The position numbers were made by a program, and so were the translations under genes. From Prosopocoilus inquinatus (taxonomy: Eukaryota > Arthropoda > Insecta > Coleoptera > Lucanidae): DNA of 64,000 nucleotides. The notes beneath the pieces were generated by a model that was given only the letters and a program-made list of their open reading frames with translations, ran no database searches and was not told where the DNA came from. The first letter of the stretch is position 1; every line of letters begins with the position of its first letter. The stretch is from contig CM069877.1 in NCBI GenBank assembly GCA_036172665.1, positions 23,399,001 to 23,463,000 on the forward strand, in the 5' to 3' direction. Positions 1 through 12,465 of the stretch are shown here, in pieces.

Positions 1-406
1 GGATTTTATCCGCTACTTAGTTTCCACGCTGTATATAAGATACAATGTGCTGTTTTTGCAAGCCAGAAAGAAGGGAAATGCATCGAATTCATATCGAGTG
101 AAATGGAGAGATGTACAGTTGGAAAACAGGAAGTGGGACAGTAAACTTTCATTAGTTTAAACCTTACTTCTAAATTTCGGTAACAATGGTAATTTATCAA
201 CCTTCACATTAAGTAAAATGATTAATCATTCCGTTTATAATTAAAAATTACAAAATTAACAAATACCTCATACTAGTGTAATAGTTAATTTTTATTTTAC
301 TTACAATTATTGCCATGCGAAATAAAATGAAACAAAATAACAGTCATGCGTCCTTTCGATTGAATTATTCAATGCAACTGTCCGGACATTGATTGAATTA
401 AGATTT

Positions 407-562
407 CTAATATACATATTCCTCATCCAATAGGTCACATAGTTCTTCCAAAGGCTTCACTAATTCCATTTGATTCACTGGTGGAAAATTTTCACTTACA
501 TTTCCCTTAGAAACACGATACATTCTTAAGAACTCAATTTGACAAGTTAATTCTGGCGTTCA
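407..562 (-). other. possible terminal coding exon, unidentified
   Basis: On the minus strand an open stretch runs from an acceptor-like CAG at about 563 to a TAG stop at 407-409. It would encode roughly 51 residues, rich in acidic and aliphatic residues near the end (for example KPLEELCDLLDEEY). The composition looks protein-like, but I do not recognise the family and see no partner exon. The rest of 1-567 holds no gene I can support. It could be the last exon of a gene broken up by the insertions downstream, or chance. Confidence 0.2.
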
Positions 563-579
563 CTGACGGTAATAAATTA

Positions 580-729
580 AACATATAAAATAGCGACATC
601 TTACTATCGCTTTTTGACCTAACATTGCAGTAGGATAGACAAATTGAAGCGGGATTTGCTCCTAATGAGTCCCCCATGCAAGGCGGCCATGCTTGCTGTC
701 AAAGCATGAAAGATTTTTTTTTTTTTTCT
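580..729 (-). mobile_element. hairpin-head retroposon, truncated copy 1
   Basis: This 150-bp copy is flanked by a perfect 12-bp target-site duplication, GGTAATAAATTA, at 568-579 and 730-741. The left end (AACATATAAAATAGCGACAT) matches the fixed end of five other copies in the window. The right side stops early inside the family consensus, in a T-rich run. A fixed end plus variable truncation plus flanking duplication is the pattern of target-primed reverse transcription. The transcribed strand is then the minus strand, with its 3' end at 580. Confidence 0.75.
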
Positions 730-741
730 GGTAATAAATTA

Positions 742-1602
742 ATTAGAAGGGTCACGACCGTCACCAAGGAAACTTCACACTATCAAAATAATCGGAAATT
801 TCGTTATAAGACTTGTACCGCTTTATGTTTCCGCAGCTGTACGGTATTCTGTAATATGTTTTCCCAATAAGCGACGCACGTTTACATGGAGGCGGCGTAT
901 CTTTATTTATATATCTATGGCGTTGACAAGGTTGTTAAAACAGATATTGCATCTAGCAGGTTGCTTCATTGCCATTTAATATGCAGTTTGAAATTTTCTC
1001 CCCGCAAAAGTAACTCATGACGTCAGACGAATCTTCTATCTGTCACAGTGAAGTAAATAGGGTGAGTTTTAATCTGTTTCCTAAAGCTTCATCTAATTCC
1101 TCCAGCTTCAATTAAATAACCTCCCCTAAACGAAATAGAGAACATTAAACAGTTCATTACCGAGTTAAACATACCTCTCTAAACAGTTCGTTCGGGATTA
1201 AAATGCAATTAAACACTTCAGAAGAAGAACGTCGAGTAACTCACATCCAGATAAACCGTTTTAATTGAATCTTGCAACACTAATTGCAACGGTTCACGGA
1301 ATCAATGATGATCACACAAAACTTGGTTTGAACGTATTTTTTTCGGTCATGGCGAAATAATGCCACTGTGAAACGCATTTCCGTTTTTTTCCTTTGCTTA
1401 AACGTATCAAGATGGCCCAATCAATTAGAAAAAAGGTGACGTCAGAATATTTGAAGTAAAAAAAAAACAAAGAGCTAGAAATGCAAACGGTGCTCTAAGG
1501 TTATTTCCGGTAGAGAGCCTCTAATTTCCGGAAACAAAAGCGACGTTGCCACATCTACCGTGCCTTCAATTGAATTCCTCATTAAAGTAAGCTTTGATTT
1601 TT
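742..1602. other. intergenic, no gene seen
   Basis: AT-rich sequence with frequent stops in all frames. Short stretches around 952-1110 (ATCTAGCAGGTTGC, GTGAAGTAAATAG and neighbours) recur around 39000-39115, so part of it is a dispersed repeat. I see no coding exon or RNA gene. Confidence 0.5.
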
Positions 1603-2598
1603 TTATGAAGTTGGCGACACAATTCTAGAGAAAACAGTTGTCATTAACTGTACACACACATCTGTAATGCCCGCACGAAGTTCTTCGATTGTGTGACGCG
1701 TAGTTCTAAAAACTGTGTTTTTCATGTGCGGATAAATGAAGTAATCCACAATTGTGAGATACGGAGACCTTGCAGGAAAATTCACAATCCGATTATCGAA
1801 AAACTGCTGCAGGAAAGTCATTGTTTGATGAGCTGTGTGAGCAGTAGCATTGTCTTGCTGAAAAAAACCCTTCTGTAAGTTCATCATCATGTAGTTGATT
1901 AATGAAAGGTTCTAATAACTCATTTCGGTATCTTTCAGCAGTTACTAAGTCGTTAAAAAATATTGGCCCGATGATACGCCTTCTTCACACTGCTAGCCAA
2001 ACACCAATTTTTAATGGATGTAATGGAGTTTCCACAAATTCTTGGGAATTTTCTGCTGACCATATTCTCATATTCTGTTTATTTAAATACCCTGAGAGAT
2101 GAAACCAGGCCTCATCGGAAAAGAAACACTTGTCAAGAATGTCGTCGTTGTTTAAGTTATCAAGAAACCACTGACAATATTCTGTTCTTCTGTGAAAATC
2201 TACTGGCCTGAGTTCGTGGACTGCTTGAATCTTATATGGATAAAGCTTTAAGTCTTTTTTAAGAATAGTGTGACATGTTTCCACTGATATCTGAACTTCT
2301 TGTGAAAGTTTCGCAATAGATTTCTTGGGAGAGTGTTCCATTCGATCCCGAACATCTTCAATGCATTCTTAGCTGCTCCGCTCCCTGTTTTGCGACCAAG
2401 TAATCCTGTTTCACGAAATTTAAGAACACAAGCATGGATATGTTTAACTAGCTGTTCATAAGTAATAGCAAAATTAGGAAACTGCAGTCGGAACTTCTGT
2501 ACACACTGATTAATTGAATAAACTAACTGTCCATTTTCTATTCTACCAGTTTGAAAATAACTTTCAACAATAAATATTTTCTGCTGTAATTCTAACAT
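1603..2598 (-). pseudogene. Tc1/mariner-superfamily transposase, broken
   Basis: Three minus-strand frames join into one transposase-like reading. An N-terminal helix-turn-helix part starts at 2598. The middle contains FFSDEAWFHLSG, the first catalytic Asp region. The C-terminal part contains FQQDNATAHTA, the second catalytic Asp region, and SPYLTIVDYF. A frameshift near 2350 and an in-frame stop near 1985 break the gene. In the usual SPDL motif the Asp is replaced by Tyr, so the third catalytic site is also degraded. I could not find paired terminal inverted repeats. The element is old and inactive. Confidence 0.8.
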
Positions 2599-2635
2599 TT
2601 TGAATTAATTGAAAATACAAAGTGTCAATTTGACA

Positions 2636-2741
2636 TTTGTTTAATTAAATAATTGAACAGCTATCAGTGCTGCAAATCTTAGGAGAAAAAACAGTGAAAT
2701 CATAGCCCACTTTAATGAGGAATTCAACTGAAGGCACAGTA
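2636..2741. repeat. dispersed ~105-bp repeat, copy 1 of 3
   Basis: About 105 bp here is clearly similar to 22651-22755 and 36398-36500. Shared blocks include CAGTGCT, GGAGAAAAAACA, TAGCC(C/T)ACTTTAAT and a GAATTCA-type end. All three copies have the same orientation and similar limits. I do not recognise the family. The open minus-strand frame across it is not conserved in the other copies. Confidence 0.6.
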
Positions 2742-3123
2742 CATGCAAACCCAGGCGGGGGCGGTGTTGCCGAAACCTGTTCGATGGATTCTGACTGTAA
2801 CAGCTCTTGACAAGCGCAGCATTGAGTATTATGTCGGTCCACTTACCTGTTTGGAGGACGAATTCAACGAACATTTTTATGCAAATTAAATAAAACGTGG
2901 GCGCTAATTTTATTTCATATGTACGCAGCGAGTATTAATCCGGCAGTCGATTATCAGCAGGGATAAGAAATCGGGCCACATAGTAACTTCTACGAAATGC
3001 GAATGCTCGCACTGTAACCCTTCCCCTCCCGCTCAATAGCAATTTAAATGCATCGGAGCCGCGGAAGGAGTAAGTAGTACATTGGGTGTAAAAAGTGTGG
3101 CCAAATTTTAATTTAACTTATAC

Positions 3124-5843
3124 ATGCCTTTCTTTGATCCAATTGTGAATTATGAAGCAATGCAGGTGGCATGCCTGGATACAGAGTAACCATAACGCCA
3201 ATATCCCTGACTTCTACTACAGTTGCTTTGTACACACCCCCAAATTCTAGTTCTGGAACTCTCTCAGCGTTTAATAAAGTAGAGATTATCTCTTGAGCTT
3301 CATCCATTGCATGCTGACTAGGGGCAAAGATTTCATAAGAATTGTCATCCACTTGGTTAATCTGTCGTCGAAAAAAAAGGTAATTAAACCAAGTTGTTTT
3401 CTCAAAATTGTACGTCTTACTTGGACTCCCGTTTCTAGAAATATTTTTTTCAGATTTATTCCACCAACACCTAACAATCGAGGTCTTTTATATGCCTCTA
3501 TTTCCATCGTTTGGCTAACGGGCCAGTTTTCTTTTTTCTCTGTTCTGCAGACATAAATTTACTATAAGAAATTAATGTTTTAAAAAAATACCTGTTATAC
3601 ATAATAAAAACAGAGAAAAAGTACAGATTTGCTTTGGAAATGCTATGCAATATCATGGGATAAATTAAAACTCACCTTGGTTTATCAATACATTGGTGCA
3701 TAATATCTAAAATTTTTGATTTCGCTTCAGTCGCTTTCTGTATGGCTTCCATTACAATTTTGAGAGGCAATCCAGGAATTTTAATGTCGGCTTGAAGAGC
3801 CGTTATTCCCTTCTTGGTACCGGCCATTTTAAAATCCATGTCTCCGAAGTAGTCTTCGATTCCCTTCAACAAAAATTTCTGTGTGAACTGCGCAAACAAA
3901 TTTTACTGATGTACCAGAATGTCAGTTAGAATTCTGTAATCTTCCATGTGTTTTGTGTCATTATTGAAATATTTTGTTACGAGACCAATTGCTACACCTG
4001 CGGCTGGTGCTAATACTGATACTCCTGCATCCATTAATGCTAAGCTGCCTCCGCAAACACTTGCCATCGAACTAGAGCCTAAATATTGTTAGCTTGGACA
4101 TTGTAATTTGGATAAAATTGCTTACATTATACAGAGTCAAACAACAATAGAAAGAATGAAACAAATAAAAAACTTTTACAGATTTCTGGGGTCAGGACTC
4201 CTTTAAAAGCTAATTTAGCATAACTGCAAATTAGTTTTCTTTAGATCCACTTCTACTGCATAATCTTTGCAAATTACTTCTTTTGAAAATTTGTAAATTA
4301 TGCTTTGATTACCTACTTACCATTAGATTCTAAAACTTCTGAAGTCAAGCGTATAGTAAATGGAAAATCCTGTGGCACTGTTGGACTCAATCCTTTTTCA
4401 GCTAAAGCTCCGTGTCCCATTTCTCGCCTTCCGATCGGACCCACCTTTCCCGTCTCCTTAGTTGCAAATGGTGGAAATTCATAATGCACAAAAAAATTTT
4501 TCTCTTTAATTCCACTAAACAAAACCCGCTTGTTTCAGTAAATTGTTGTTTTTCAATAGTATCATTGAGCTTACCTAGTTAACATTGCTAAAGAATCTAA
4601 TTTTAATGCACTTTGATGAGAATCCAGCGTCACAGTGCAAAAAACTTGCGTCTGTCCTCTTTGGAACAATGCACTACCATGCAATGGCTTAAACATATTG
4701 ACTTGACATGAAATGTTTCTCAGCTGATCTAAAGTTCGACCGTCGCAGCGCACTTCCTCATCGAAAATCAAATTTCTAAATTCGGTTTTGATAATTTTGT
4801 TTATACCGTCTGCTATTAAGCTGGACTCGACATCAGGAAAACTGATTCTAATTTTATCTTGAACATCATTCCTGACGTCATTCAATGCATAATCTCGACT
4901 TAATTTATCATGCGTATGCGTTTTCAGTATTTCACGCACACGCATTTGCGTTAGCGACCTCAATGCTTCCAATATTTCTTCAGATAACTCAACTGGCTTA
5001 TCAAGTTCGCGTTTTGTGCTTCCAAATTTTTTTTGCAACTTTTCAATTGCACTCACAACATGCTGCGCTTCCCTTGTGCCTAGTTTTATGGCCTTTAATA
5101 AATCTGGTTGTAAAATATTATCAGCCTGTCCTTCAAGCATAACGACGAGATTGTGTTTAGTTGCTGACACTACAAAATTTAAACTGGACGATTGCAGTTC
5201 CTTGCGTGTAGGATTTATAATAACTTCGTTATCTATGAAACCCAGTCGCACAGCACCAACAGGGCCATTCCAAGGAATGTTGCTTAAACTTAGGGCTGCC
5301 GAGGCAGCATTTATAGAAATAATGTCTGGATTATTAACACTATCCACAGCCAGCATGTTACACATAATTTGTGTCTCATAATTGAAATTATCGGGAAACA
5401 AAGGTCGTAGGCTTCTATCAATCAACCTGGAAGTTAAAATTTCACGTTCGGTAGGACCCAATTCCCTTCGCAAGAAGTTGGTCGGTATTCTACCTGCCGC
5501 AGCAGATTTTTGCCTGTAGTCAACTACCAACGGCAGGAAATTGCTTGGACTTGGTTTCGTTTTTGAGACAACTGTAACCATAACCGAAGTGTCTCCTAAA
5601 GTGCCCACAGCACAGCCATCTGCGAAACGAGCGTATTTACCGGTCGATAGTTTCAAATTGCGCCTGTAATTATCCACACAAGGTTTAAAATTTAATCTCA
5701 CTCATAGTCGGTTTTTAACATACCTACCCGTTACTGAACACCACGTCAATTTCCGGTATTTTTAAGGATTCACTGTAAGAGCGTACGATTTTGTGAGGGC
5801 TTATTTTCTTGATTAAATTCAAACTACTGTGAAACTGATACAT
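3124..5843 (-). CDS. PNPT1: polyribonucleotide nucleotidyltransferase 1, mitochondrial (3' end not found)
   Basis: PNPase degrades RNA phosphorolytically from the 3' end and acts in mitochondria. I trace seven exons on the minus strand: 5843-5728, 5663-4575, 4514-4321, 4078-3915, 3863-3676, 3544-3421 and 3361-3124. All junction phases agree and all introns are GT-AG, between 51 and 242 bp. The start ATG at 5843-5841 opens a basic, Ser-rich leader that looks like a mitochondrial targeting peptide. Then come the first RNase PH-like domain ([23 protein letters not shown]), the all-helical linker, the second RNase PH-like domain ([62 protein letters not shown]), a KH domain ([11 protein letters not shown]) and the start of an S1 domain ([20 protein letters not shown]). 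Exon 7 ends at a GTATAAGT donor. The last 60-80 S1 residues are not visible downstream. About 704 codons are present; animal PNPT1 is about 780. Confidence 0.93.
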
Positions 5844-6093
5844 TTTCTTGAATAATAATTAAATAACATAACCTTAATCATACATAAAACCAGGGTATGG
5901 AAACTTGAATCACTTGAACTTGAATAGTCCGACCTGATTCCATCATGGCGGATCAGTTCTTCATGGCTACGAGATCGCGCTAGCGACATGCATAGGAAAC
6001 TGTAGACGATGATAACAGAATTTTGTGAACTTAACCATGCGACCATAGATTTGTAGCCGTTTTGTTGCATACAACAATTAAAACACTAATAAA

Positions 6094-6527
6094 GAAGCTG
6101 TGTCAGTTCAATGAATGTTATATTTGTGGCATAGTGTCGAACTTATCAAAATATCAGCGAGAGGTAAGTTTAATAATGCCGTGCCTGAAAATTATAACGC
6201 AGGATGCATAGATTTTAGCACAGCCTGTTACAACTTTACCTAATTACAAAATTTCAAGCCACCAAGGAAATTCCACAGAATTTGAGAAAACGTGTGAGAT
6301 ATGGAAGTGAAGACTTGGTACGGATTATCGACACAACCTATAGAAATCCAGTCTCAACAACTAACAAGAAGCAGCGGCATCAGCATCACCACCACCATAA
6401 GCAGTCCCGCGGAAGTTCTTTTGCAATGAAGAATGAAACGTCAGCAGCAGGAGAAATCCTAGACACGCAGTTCCAACCAGAAGCCAAGAATTCAATCTTG
6501 CAGGAATGGTGTCTCAAGATTCATTAA
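6094..6527 (+). CDS. hypothetical small protein, divergent from PNPT1
   Basis: Two open stretches, to 6163 and 6219-6527, are separated by a 55-bp segment with a good donor (GAG|GTAAGT) and acceptor (ATTTTAG), and the phases match. The joined reading has a CYICG motif near its start, a basic patch (NLRKRVRYGSEDLVRI), a His run (HQHHHHH) and a TAA stop at 6525-6527. An AATAAA lies shortly downstream at about 6558. No in-frame ATG is visible, so the 5' end is missing or the reading is wrong. It starts some 250 bp from PNPT1 on the opposite strand, which would suit a shared promoter. I do not recognise the family. Confidence 0.3.
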
Positions 6528-6903
6528 ATTGGAATGTTCCAGAACACATCTGAATTTAATAAAATTGAAAATATAAGATCAAGAAAAATGCAAGTCAAAG
6601 CCACCCTTGGAATGTGAATCTGTTGTCTTCATACATTAAGTGAAAGTACGTGCCAAATTCATCAACATTAGTAAAATTTAACCATTTCTTAAAAATAAGT
6701 GTTCTTATACCAAATATATCGGCACGGTCAATCATGACTTAAATTTAGTTAACTTTATACCAATTTGCAATTACTTATTTATAATTATTTCAATGCTGAT
6801 AACAATTATTAACGAAAAATTAACAATCATTACCTAATACTTAATGTAGCTTTTTTAAACACACTTTGGGTATATTTCAAATAAATAAATATAATATACT
6901 TTG

Positions 6904-6984
6904 TTCTGACGAATATTAGCGATTTTTGCGTCTCGACTAGTTTTCGACTCATCAAGATGTAAAAACAGCGAATGTTCGTCAGAA
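6904..6984. repeat. 81-bp imperfect palindrome (MITE-like)
   Basis: Arms TTCTGACGAATATTAGCG and CGAATGTTCGTCAGAA pair with a few mismatches around a centre containing GACTAGTTTTCGACTCATC. It looks like a tiny inverted-repeat element. The surrounding 6528-7752 holds no gene that I can support. Confidence 0.5.
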
Positions 6985-7763
6985 TGAAGTGTTTCACAAC
7001 AGTACATCCTCAAGTTTTTCGGCGGTAAAATTCAAACCCCTTTTGAATTTTCCCGCCAGGAGTTCTTCACGGCCACAAGAGGTCGCGCACGCGAGGAATC
7101 TCTTCCGTATTAGGGAGTTTACATTCTATAGAGTTTTATCTATGGATAAAACTATATTGAATAAACAACGATGTCTCTTATTTTCATCCATGGTTCTTAA
7201 TTTTATTTTATCAAATCCTCTAAAATACAAAACGGGGAACTGGAAACCCTAACCTCACTTTATGTAAACGTATAGCTGAACTCGATTTCAAATGGGCGTA
7301 TCACTATTTTTCGCATATGTTTAGAAGAAACATACGTTCAACATGTGTTCCTGCATTTTTACACACAAACGAAAAGAACAGATAATAAAATTACCACCTA
7401 AACGTTTTCCTTGTAATTTATGTCTCTGTTGTCACTGATCTTTATTTTTGATTGGTTTACATGTCAGTTTGACACATAAGAAACATTCGGATAAGGCCTC
7501 ATTCTCATGTGCACCGCCCGCGGCCTTCTGCAAATTTTTAAGAGCGAGCGCACACTCAGATGAGTAAAATTTCTTCTGTAAAAGTGATGTAAATAAAAAC
7601 GGCGACCTGATCTAACACAGAAACTATGTAAAACTCGGGAAATAAAACTACGTCTGTCGGAAAGTGAAAGTTTATCAGAATTGAATCGACACAAAAAACG
7701 CATCGCCTGTTCCACTGTAAATCAATAACGTCATTTTGTAGTTTCATTATCGTTATTATTATC

Positions 7764-7822
7764 AACATATGAAATAGCGACATCTTACTATCGCTTTTTG
7801 ACCTAACATTGCAGTAGGATTA
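7764..7822 (-). mobile_element. hairpin-head retroposon, truncated copy 2
   Basis: This 59-bp fragment starts with the fixed family end (ACATATGAAATAGCGACATC) and stops after GCAGTAGG. It is bracketed by TTATTATTATC at 7753-7763 and 7823-7833. It is the most strongly truncated copy in the window. Simple TTA repeats make the exact duplication length uncertain. Confidence 0.65.
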
Positions 7823-7833
7823 TTATTATTATC

Positions 7834-9782
7834 CCCATAAAATTGTTCTTTTTTTAATTTTACGTGGATTGCTTTTTTATCTAGACTACACTTCTGTGCA
7901 CTAAAGTTAGGCACAATGAAATATTGCGGTTTAAAGTGGACGTAAAGAAAAAAATATACATTATACAGAATAAAACACTAGAACAGTCAAATGAAAACAT
8001 TAAAAGTGCCTTAAAAACTGAACCCTGATTTAAACGATAGAATAAATAATGACTGTACTTAAGGTTATTGGAATAGGAATTAATACTGTTGTAATGTACC
8101 GACGCACACTGTGGCCAAGACACGGCAAAAATCAAGATATTAAACTGAAGGTAGACGAAAAGAAACTTAATAAATATTAGATCAGAAATTAATTTATTAG
8201 CTATCGTAAAAAGAGGGTAAGTACCTTTTGAAATTATCGAGTAAATCCTAGACAAAGTGTCATATTAATTGTTATGTCATTATACTCGCCATAAATTTAT
8301 CGCAACATTGTTAATTATATTTTCCTTCTGAAGTAAGTTTGTTCAAAATTGAACTGTGTAATCAAATATGGAAGGTATGTTTAATTAATCGTTTCACCTA
8401 TTATTATTATTTTTTGTATTTAATGGTTTAGAAATAATCGTACAAATCATACAAATATTTTACACCTGTTATATCTTTTTGATGAAACTTTTTGTTTAGT
8501 AATTCCGAATATCACCTGTTGGTGATCTACGTTTAAATGTTCTATACACTTTGTGTTTTCATAATAAAACTTAAAAACTTGTGCGATTTTGCGCGACTCT
8601 GACTTTTTATTTATTATTTGTTGTAGGTCACTTCGTGGAATTTTCTCGATATGAAAATCATGTTGTTCAAAAAATTAATGAAAAATGAATTTTAAAGAAT
8701 TTAAACAAACTAGAAAATTTGAGTAATTGTGTCAAATTTAAGAAAAGAAAAAAATTATTAACATTTCTTTCAACAGAGGAGTCATAATTACAGAAGAAGA
8801 ATTGATAAAAATGCTCCGATCAAACATGTGAGATAAATACGTACATTCAGGAATTGGAAGTTGCAGCAGTATTTTATCTTTTTCCTGCTACTTTCTATAG
8901 GGAGTGTAAAATAAATTCTATTATAGACTGAGGATAAAAGTCTGGAACACCCTAAATATTTGCTAAACTATTTTGTTTTTACAAGAATTCTCGAACTCGT
9001 TTCCTACATTTCAGGTTATTTATTTTCAGCAATCATTGGGGTACAATATAAATTTCTTTTTTTGTAATAAATATCCATTTTCATTTTTATTTACCTAGTG
9101 TTTTAATAAATATTTAATTTTGAATGAACTGAATTAAATAAATATAAAATTAATGCCCGTTCACTATTAAACAGTGAAGCGATGCATTTTTAACATTGTT
9201 ATTGACATTGACATTTTAGTCCAATATTTTGTTAGTCACAGTGCACCTGCATTTATTTATAATAATTTTCTTTGAAGAGACAGTGAAAATTTTCTCACAT
9301 TTCATGATAATGAGCGTTGATGTGATAATCCGCATTCAAAATACTTCATCTATTTGTTTTGTTTCTTTATTAATACTTGAACATTTGTTTCAAAAAGATT
9401 CTTATGTTACTATAATTTTTTTTGTAGTTGTACGTAGAAAAATATGCTCGCTTGGAATTCGTAATAAAAATAGAGGTTTCCATTAAAAAAAAATAAAGTT
9501 GTTTTAGTACGCCAATGGTACGCCACTGTACAAATAAATGAACTGAAATGTAGATTTATAGTAAGAACTTTTCTGTCCGAGCATTTTTGCAAAAAGAAAA
9601 TATTTTCGGAAATATTTACTTTACCAGACCTTTTTTCACATTTTATGTATTGTCTTATCGTTCCTAAAACGAAAAAACACTTTTCGAATTTTTATATTTT
9701 TCATGTATATTTTAACGTAATATAACTATTTTTAATGAAAAAAATATTTAAATAATTTTGTCCAAGTTTTTATTAGAACACT
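7834..9782. other. AT-rich intergenic region, no gene seen
   Basis: Nearly 2 kb of AT-rich DNA with only short chance frames. I see no splice-consistent exons, RNA genes or paired repeats. Confidence 0.5.
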
Positions 9783-10277
9783 GTGCGACGCAAGGAAGAA
9801 AAAACGCTCACAGAGCAAGTTAATGCGTTAAAAAAGGACATTACTAATTGCTCTAAGCACGTATTCGGCGATCATTCTGATTTTAACGTTTATTTTTGCA
9901 CGGGGTTCAAATATAATGAAATTAATTCAGTTCCAGACTTAGTAGAATGTGGATTATATCATGATATTATTACTTGCTGTAATCATTTGACGCATAACGC
10001 ACACAGTTAACTTTTAAATATGAACAATAATGCAGCGGAGACGTACAATTCAATTTTTTCAAAATTTGTTGGTGGAAAAAGAGTCTCTTTGAAAAATATC
10101 TACGAAGTGAGATGCCACCCTGCGAGCGTTTCTTATAATTTCAGTGAGCAATATCACCACCGCATTTATAAGAGAATGGTCGGGAAAAGTCCAGGCAAAT
10201 ATACCAAAGTATACAGCGTGCCCGGATACGTAGGGACAGCATGGATAACTTCTGTCTTTGAAGAGATAGAGAGATGA
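9783..10277 (+). pseudogene. Mutator-like transposase-domain fragment
   Basis: Two in-frame open segments, separated by a single TAA at about 10008, resemble the C-terminal part of a widespread arthropod transposase-like protein. Recognisable pieces are ALKKDITNCSKHVFGDHSDF, a YFC motif, ECGLYHDI, then NNNAAETYNSIFSKFVGGKR, YEVRCHP and GKSPGKYTK. The family's N-terminal region is absent and the stop interrupts the frame, so this is a decayed fragment. Assignment to the Mutator-like class rests on remembered family resemblance. Confidence 0.5.
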
Positions 10278-10747
10278 TTAAATTAGCAAAAAGATGCAGG
10301 TTCGAGAGCTCATTAAGAATCCATTTTCAAATATTACTTGTCATGGCCAACTTGGTTAAAATTTTACAAAAACCAATATCCCCTAATTTCTTTTATTTGC
10401 CGTAACTTTTTTGTTACTTAAGATTTTGAGATGCGATTTGAACTAGTTTGCATGATAATTTAAGTACTTTTATGGGCACTTAATAAAACTAATCTCATTT
10501 TTACAAATTTTCAATAATCTAACCTAACCTTAAAATTTTAAATTGGTACTTCCTAATTTTCTTGGCCCTTTTAAGAGAAAATTTATTTCTGTATACAGTG
10601 ATGTAGCACACAATATGCAGACTTCTTCAAAATTTTGAAAAACCGAACTTATTCTTTTTACGAACAAAAATCGCTAGTGCCATGGTCACAAAAACTCACT
10701 GCAGCTTCATCTGTGTAGCTTTTTCTAGATACTGAGCTTCGTATATA

Positions 10748-12464
10748 CAGGGTGTTTCGCAACCTTTCCGGCAAACTTGGAGGACACTATCCTGACATTA
10801 TTTGGAACAAAATATCTTAATACAATTTTTTAATCGGAGGAAGTTAAAATTTTCAGTATTTTGAGTCGATGTTTTTAGAAATACCATAGCATATAAATCG
10901 TTGCGACCGTGACAAAAGGTCAGCGATTTAAACTTTAAAAGTTTATTGCACCAGCAGCATTAAGAAGACAATAAGTAGATTGTAAACGAGAAAATGTATG
11001 GCCGCCTGTGAATCTATCCTTTATTAGCATGAATAAATACTTCGAGTTGTATTTTTATTGCGACAAGGTCGTAGACAATCGTAAATAACACATGTTCAAT
11101 TGCTATTCGTGGGCTTCGTTCGGTTTAAATTCACAAAATACAGTATTGTTTCATTTCGTCGATGAGAAGGTTAAGTAGTGTTTGTAGTCGGTTTGCAAAA
11201 TGCCTCGGTTCTCCGTTGCAGAGTATGTGGATATGCACTTCGTATATGGCGAAAGTCGAGGGAATGCTCGTGCTGCGACGTTATCGGGAACGTTTTCCGA
11301 ATCGGGTAATACCGAGTGCTGAAACATTTACAGCTGTAGCGCAACGATTACGAGACACTGGATCTGTTCTTCCGCAAGAATTAGGAGTTGGCGCTGTAGT
11401 AGATGCAGACATAGAAGAAGAGATTCTGGAGCGAGTACATGCGAACAACACCAGGCAAATTGGGAGGGAAGTTGGTCGTGGACACACAACTGTTTAGCGA
11501 GTTTTACACCGACAGCTATTGTATCCCTATCATTTGCAACGGGTACACGGATTGTCGGAACGTGATTATCTCGCAAGAGTTGATTTTTGCCAGTGGTTGA
11601 CACAGCACAACCAACAGATCAATAAAATTTTAATGACAGATGAGTGCTGCATTTACAAGAAATGGAATACTTAATTTTCACAATAGTCATGTTTGGGCCG
11701 ACGAGAATCCACATATGGTGAGGCGACAGCATTTTCAACAACGTTTTTCACTGAATGTTTGGGCATTTGGAAATTCTCTAATAGGTCCTTATATCTTACC
11801 CCAACGGAGAAACGTATTTACATTTTCTCAGAAATATGTTGCCAAACTTGCTAGAAGATGTCGATTTAGAAACTCGACGTGAGATGTTTTTTATGCACGA
11901 CGGCGCACCTGCTCATTTCAGTCGAAATGTGATTACATTCTTAAATAATACTTATCCGAATAAATGGATAGGCAGGAATGGACCTGTACGATGGCCTCCT
12001 CGCTCTCCGGATCTTAATGTCTGTGATTTTTATTTGTGGGGACATATGAAAACTTTAGTGTTCTCAACGCCTGTGGAAAATGTACTTGAACTTGAAAATC
12101 GAGTTATGGCTGCTGCGGCAACTATTCGAAAAGGGCAATATGTACCGCGAGCAGTAAATGCACTCGTTAGGCGAGCGGCCGCGTGCACTGCGGCGAATAG
12201 TGCTTAATTATTAGTTGTCATTCCTTGCTATAACGCTCAGCTCATTGAATTACGCACCAGCTGAGAAGGAATTTTATAACTTTACGAGGTACTATTAGGG
12301 TAATAACTAGTCTACTGTACGTTTTAAAAATATACGACTCTACGTTCCCTTCGATTTTCTCGACATTTTTTCGTTCGAAATTTTTTTTATATAGAAAACG
12401 TTTATTCCTTATCTCGATATCGACCGTCAGTCCGAATATCTCGGAAATGTTGTGAAACAGCCTG
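10748..12464 (+). mobile_element. Tc1/mariner element with TA target site
   Basis: The left terminal repeat CAGGGTGTTTCGCAACCTTT starts at 10748 after a TA (10746-10747). Its inverted partner, TCGGAAATGTTGTGAAACAG followed by CCTG, ends at 12464. The right-hand TA is split: its T is 12465 and its A comes after the gypsy insertion near 17654, because the gypsy element landed across this junction. The element contains a decayed transposase. Confidence 0.85.
11200..12207 (+). pseudogene. Tc1/mariner-superfamily transposase, decayed
   Basis: Starts at ATG 11200 (MPRFSVAEYVDMHFVYGE), shifts frame near 11278 (then ERFPNRVIPSAETF), and meets an in-frame TAG at about 11495. Later pieces are ILMTDECCIY, ADENPHMV, MFFMHDGAPAHFSRN, WIGRNGPVRWPPRSPDLN and VCDFYLWGHMKTLVFSTPV. 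They cover the helix-turn-helix half and the DDE/D catalytic half. Several frameshifts and stops make it inactive. It belongs to a different lineage from the copy at 1603-2598, as the motifs around the second and third catalytic residues differ. Confidence 0.85.
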
Positions 12465-12465
12465 T

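Noticed and set aside
3286..3507. Apparent frameshift in the KH region of PNPT1
   Set aside because: A 59-bp GT-AG intron at 3362-3420 restores the frame exactly and gives the conserved KH continuation, so the gene is not broken there.
6930..6975. Hammerhead-ribozyme-like motif (GATGAGTCGAAAAC on the minus strand)
   Set aside because: The conserved CUGAUGA core is altered and stem II is missing, so it does not form the ribozyme. It is better explained as the centre of a small palindromic element.
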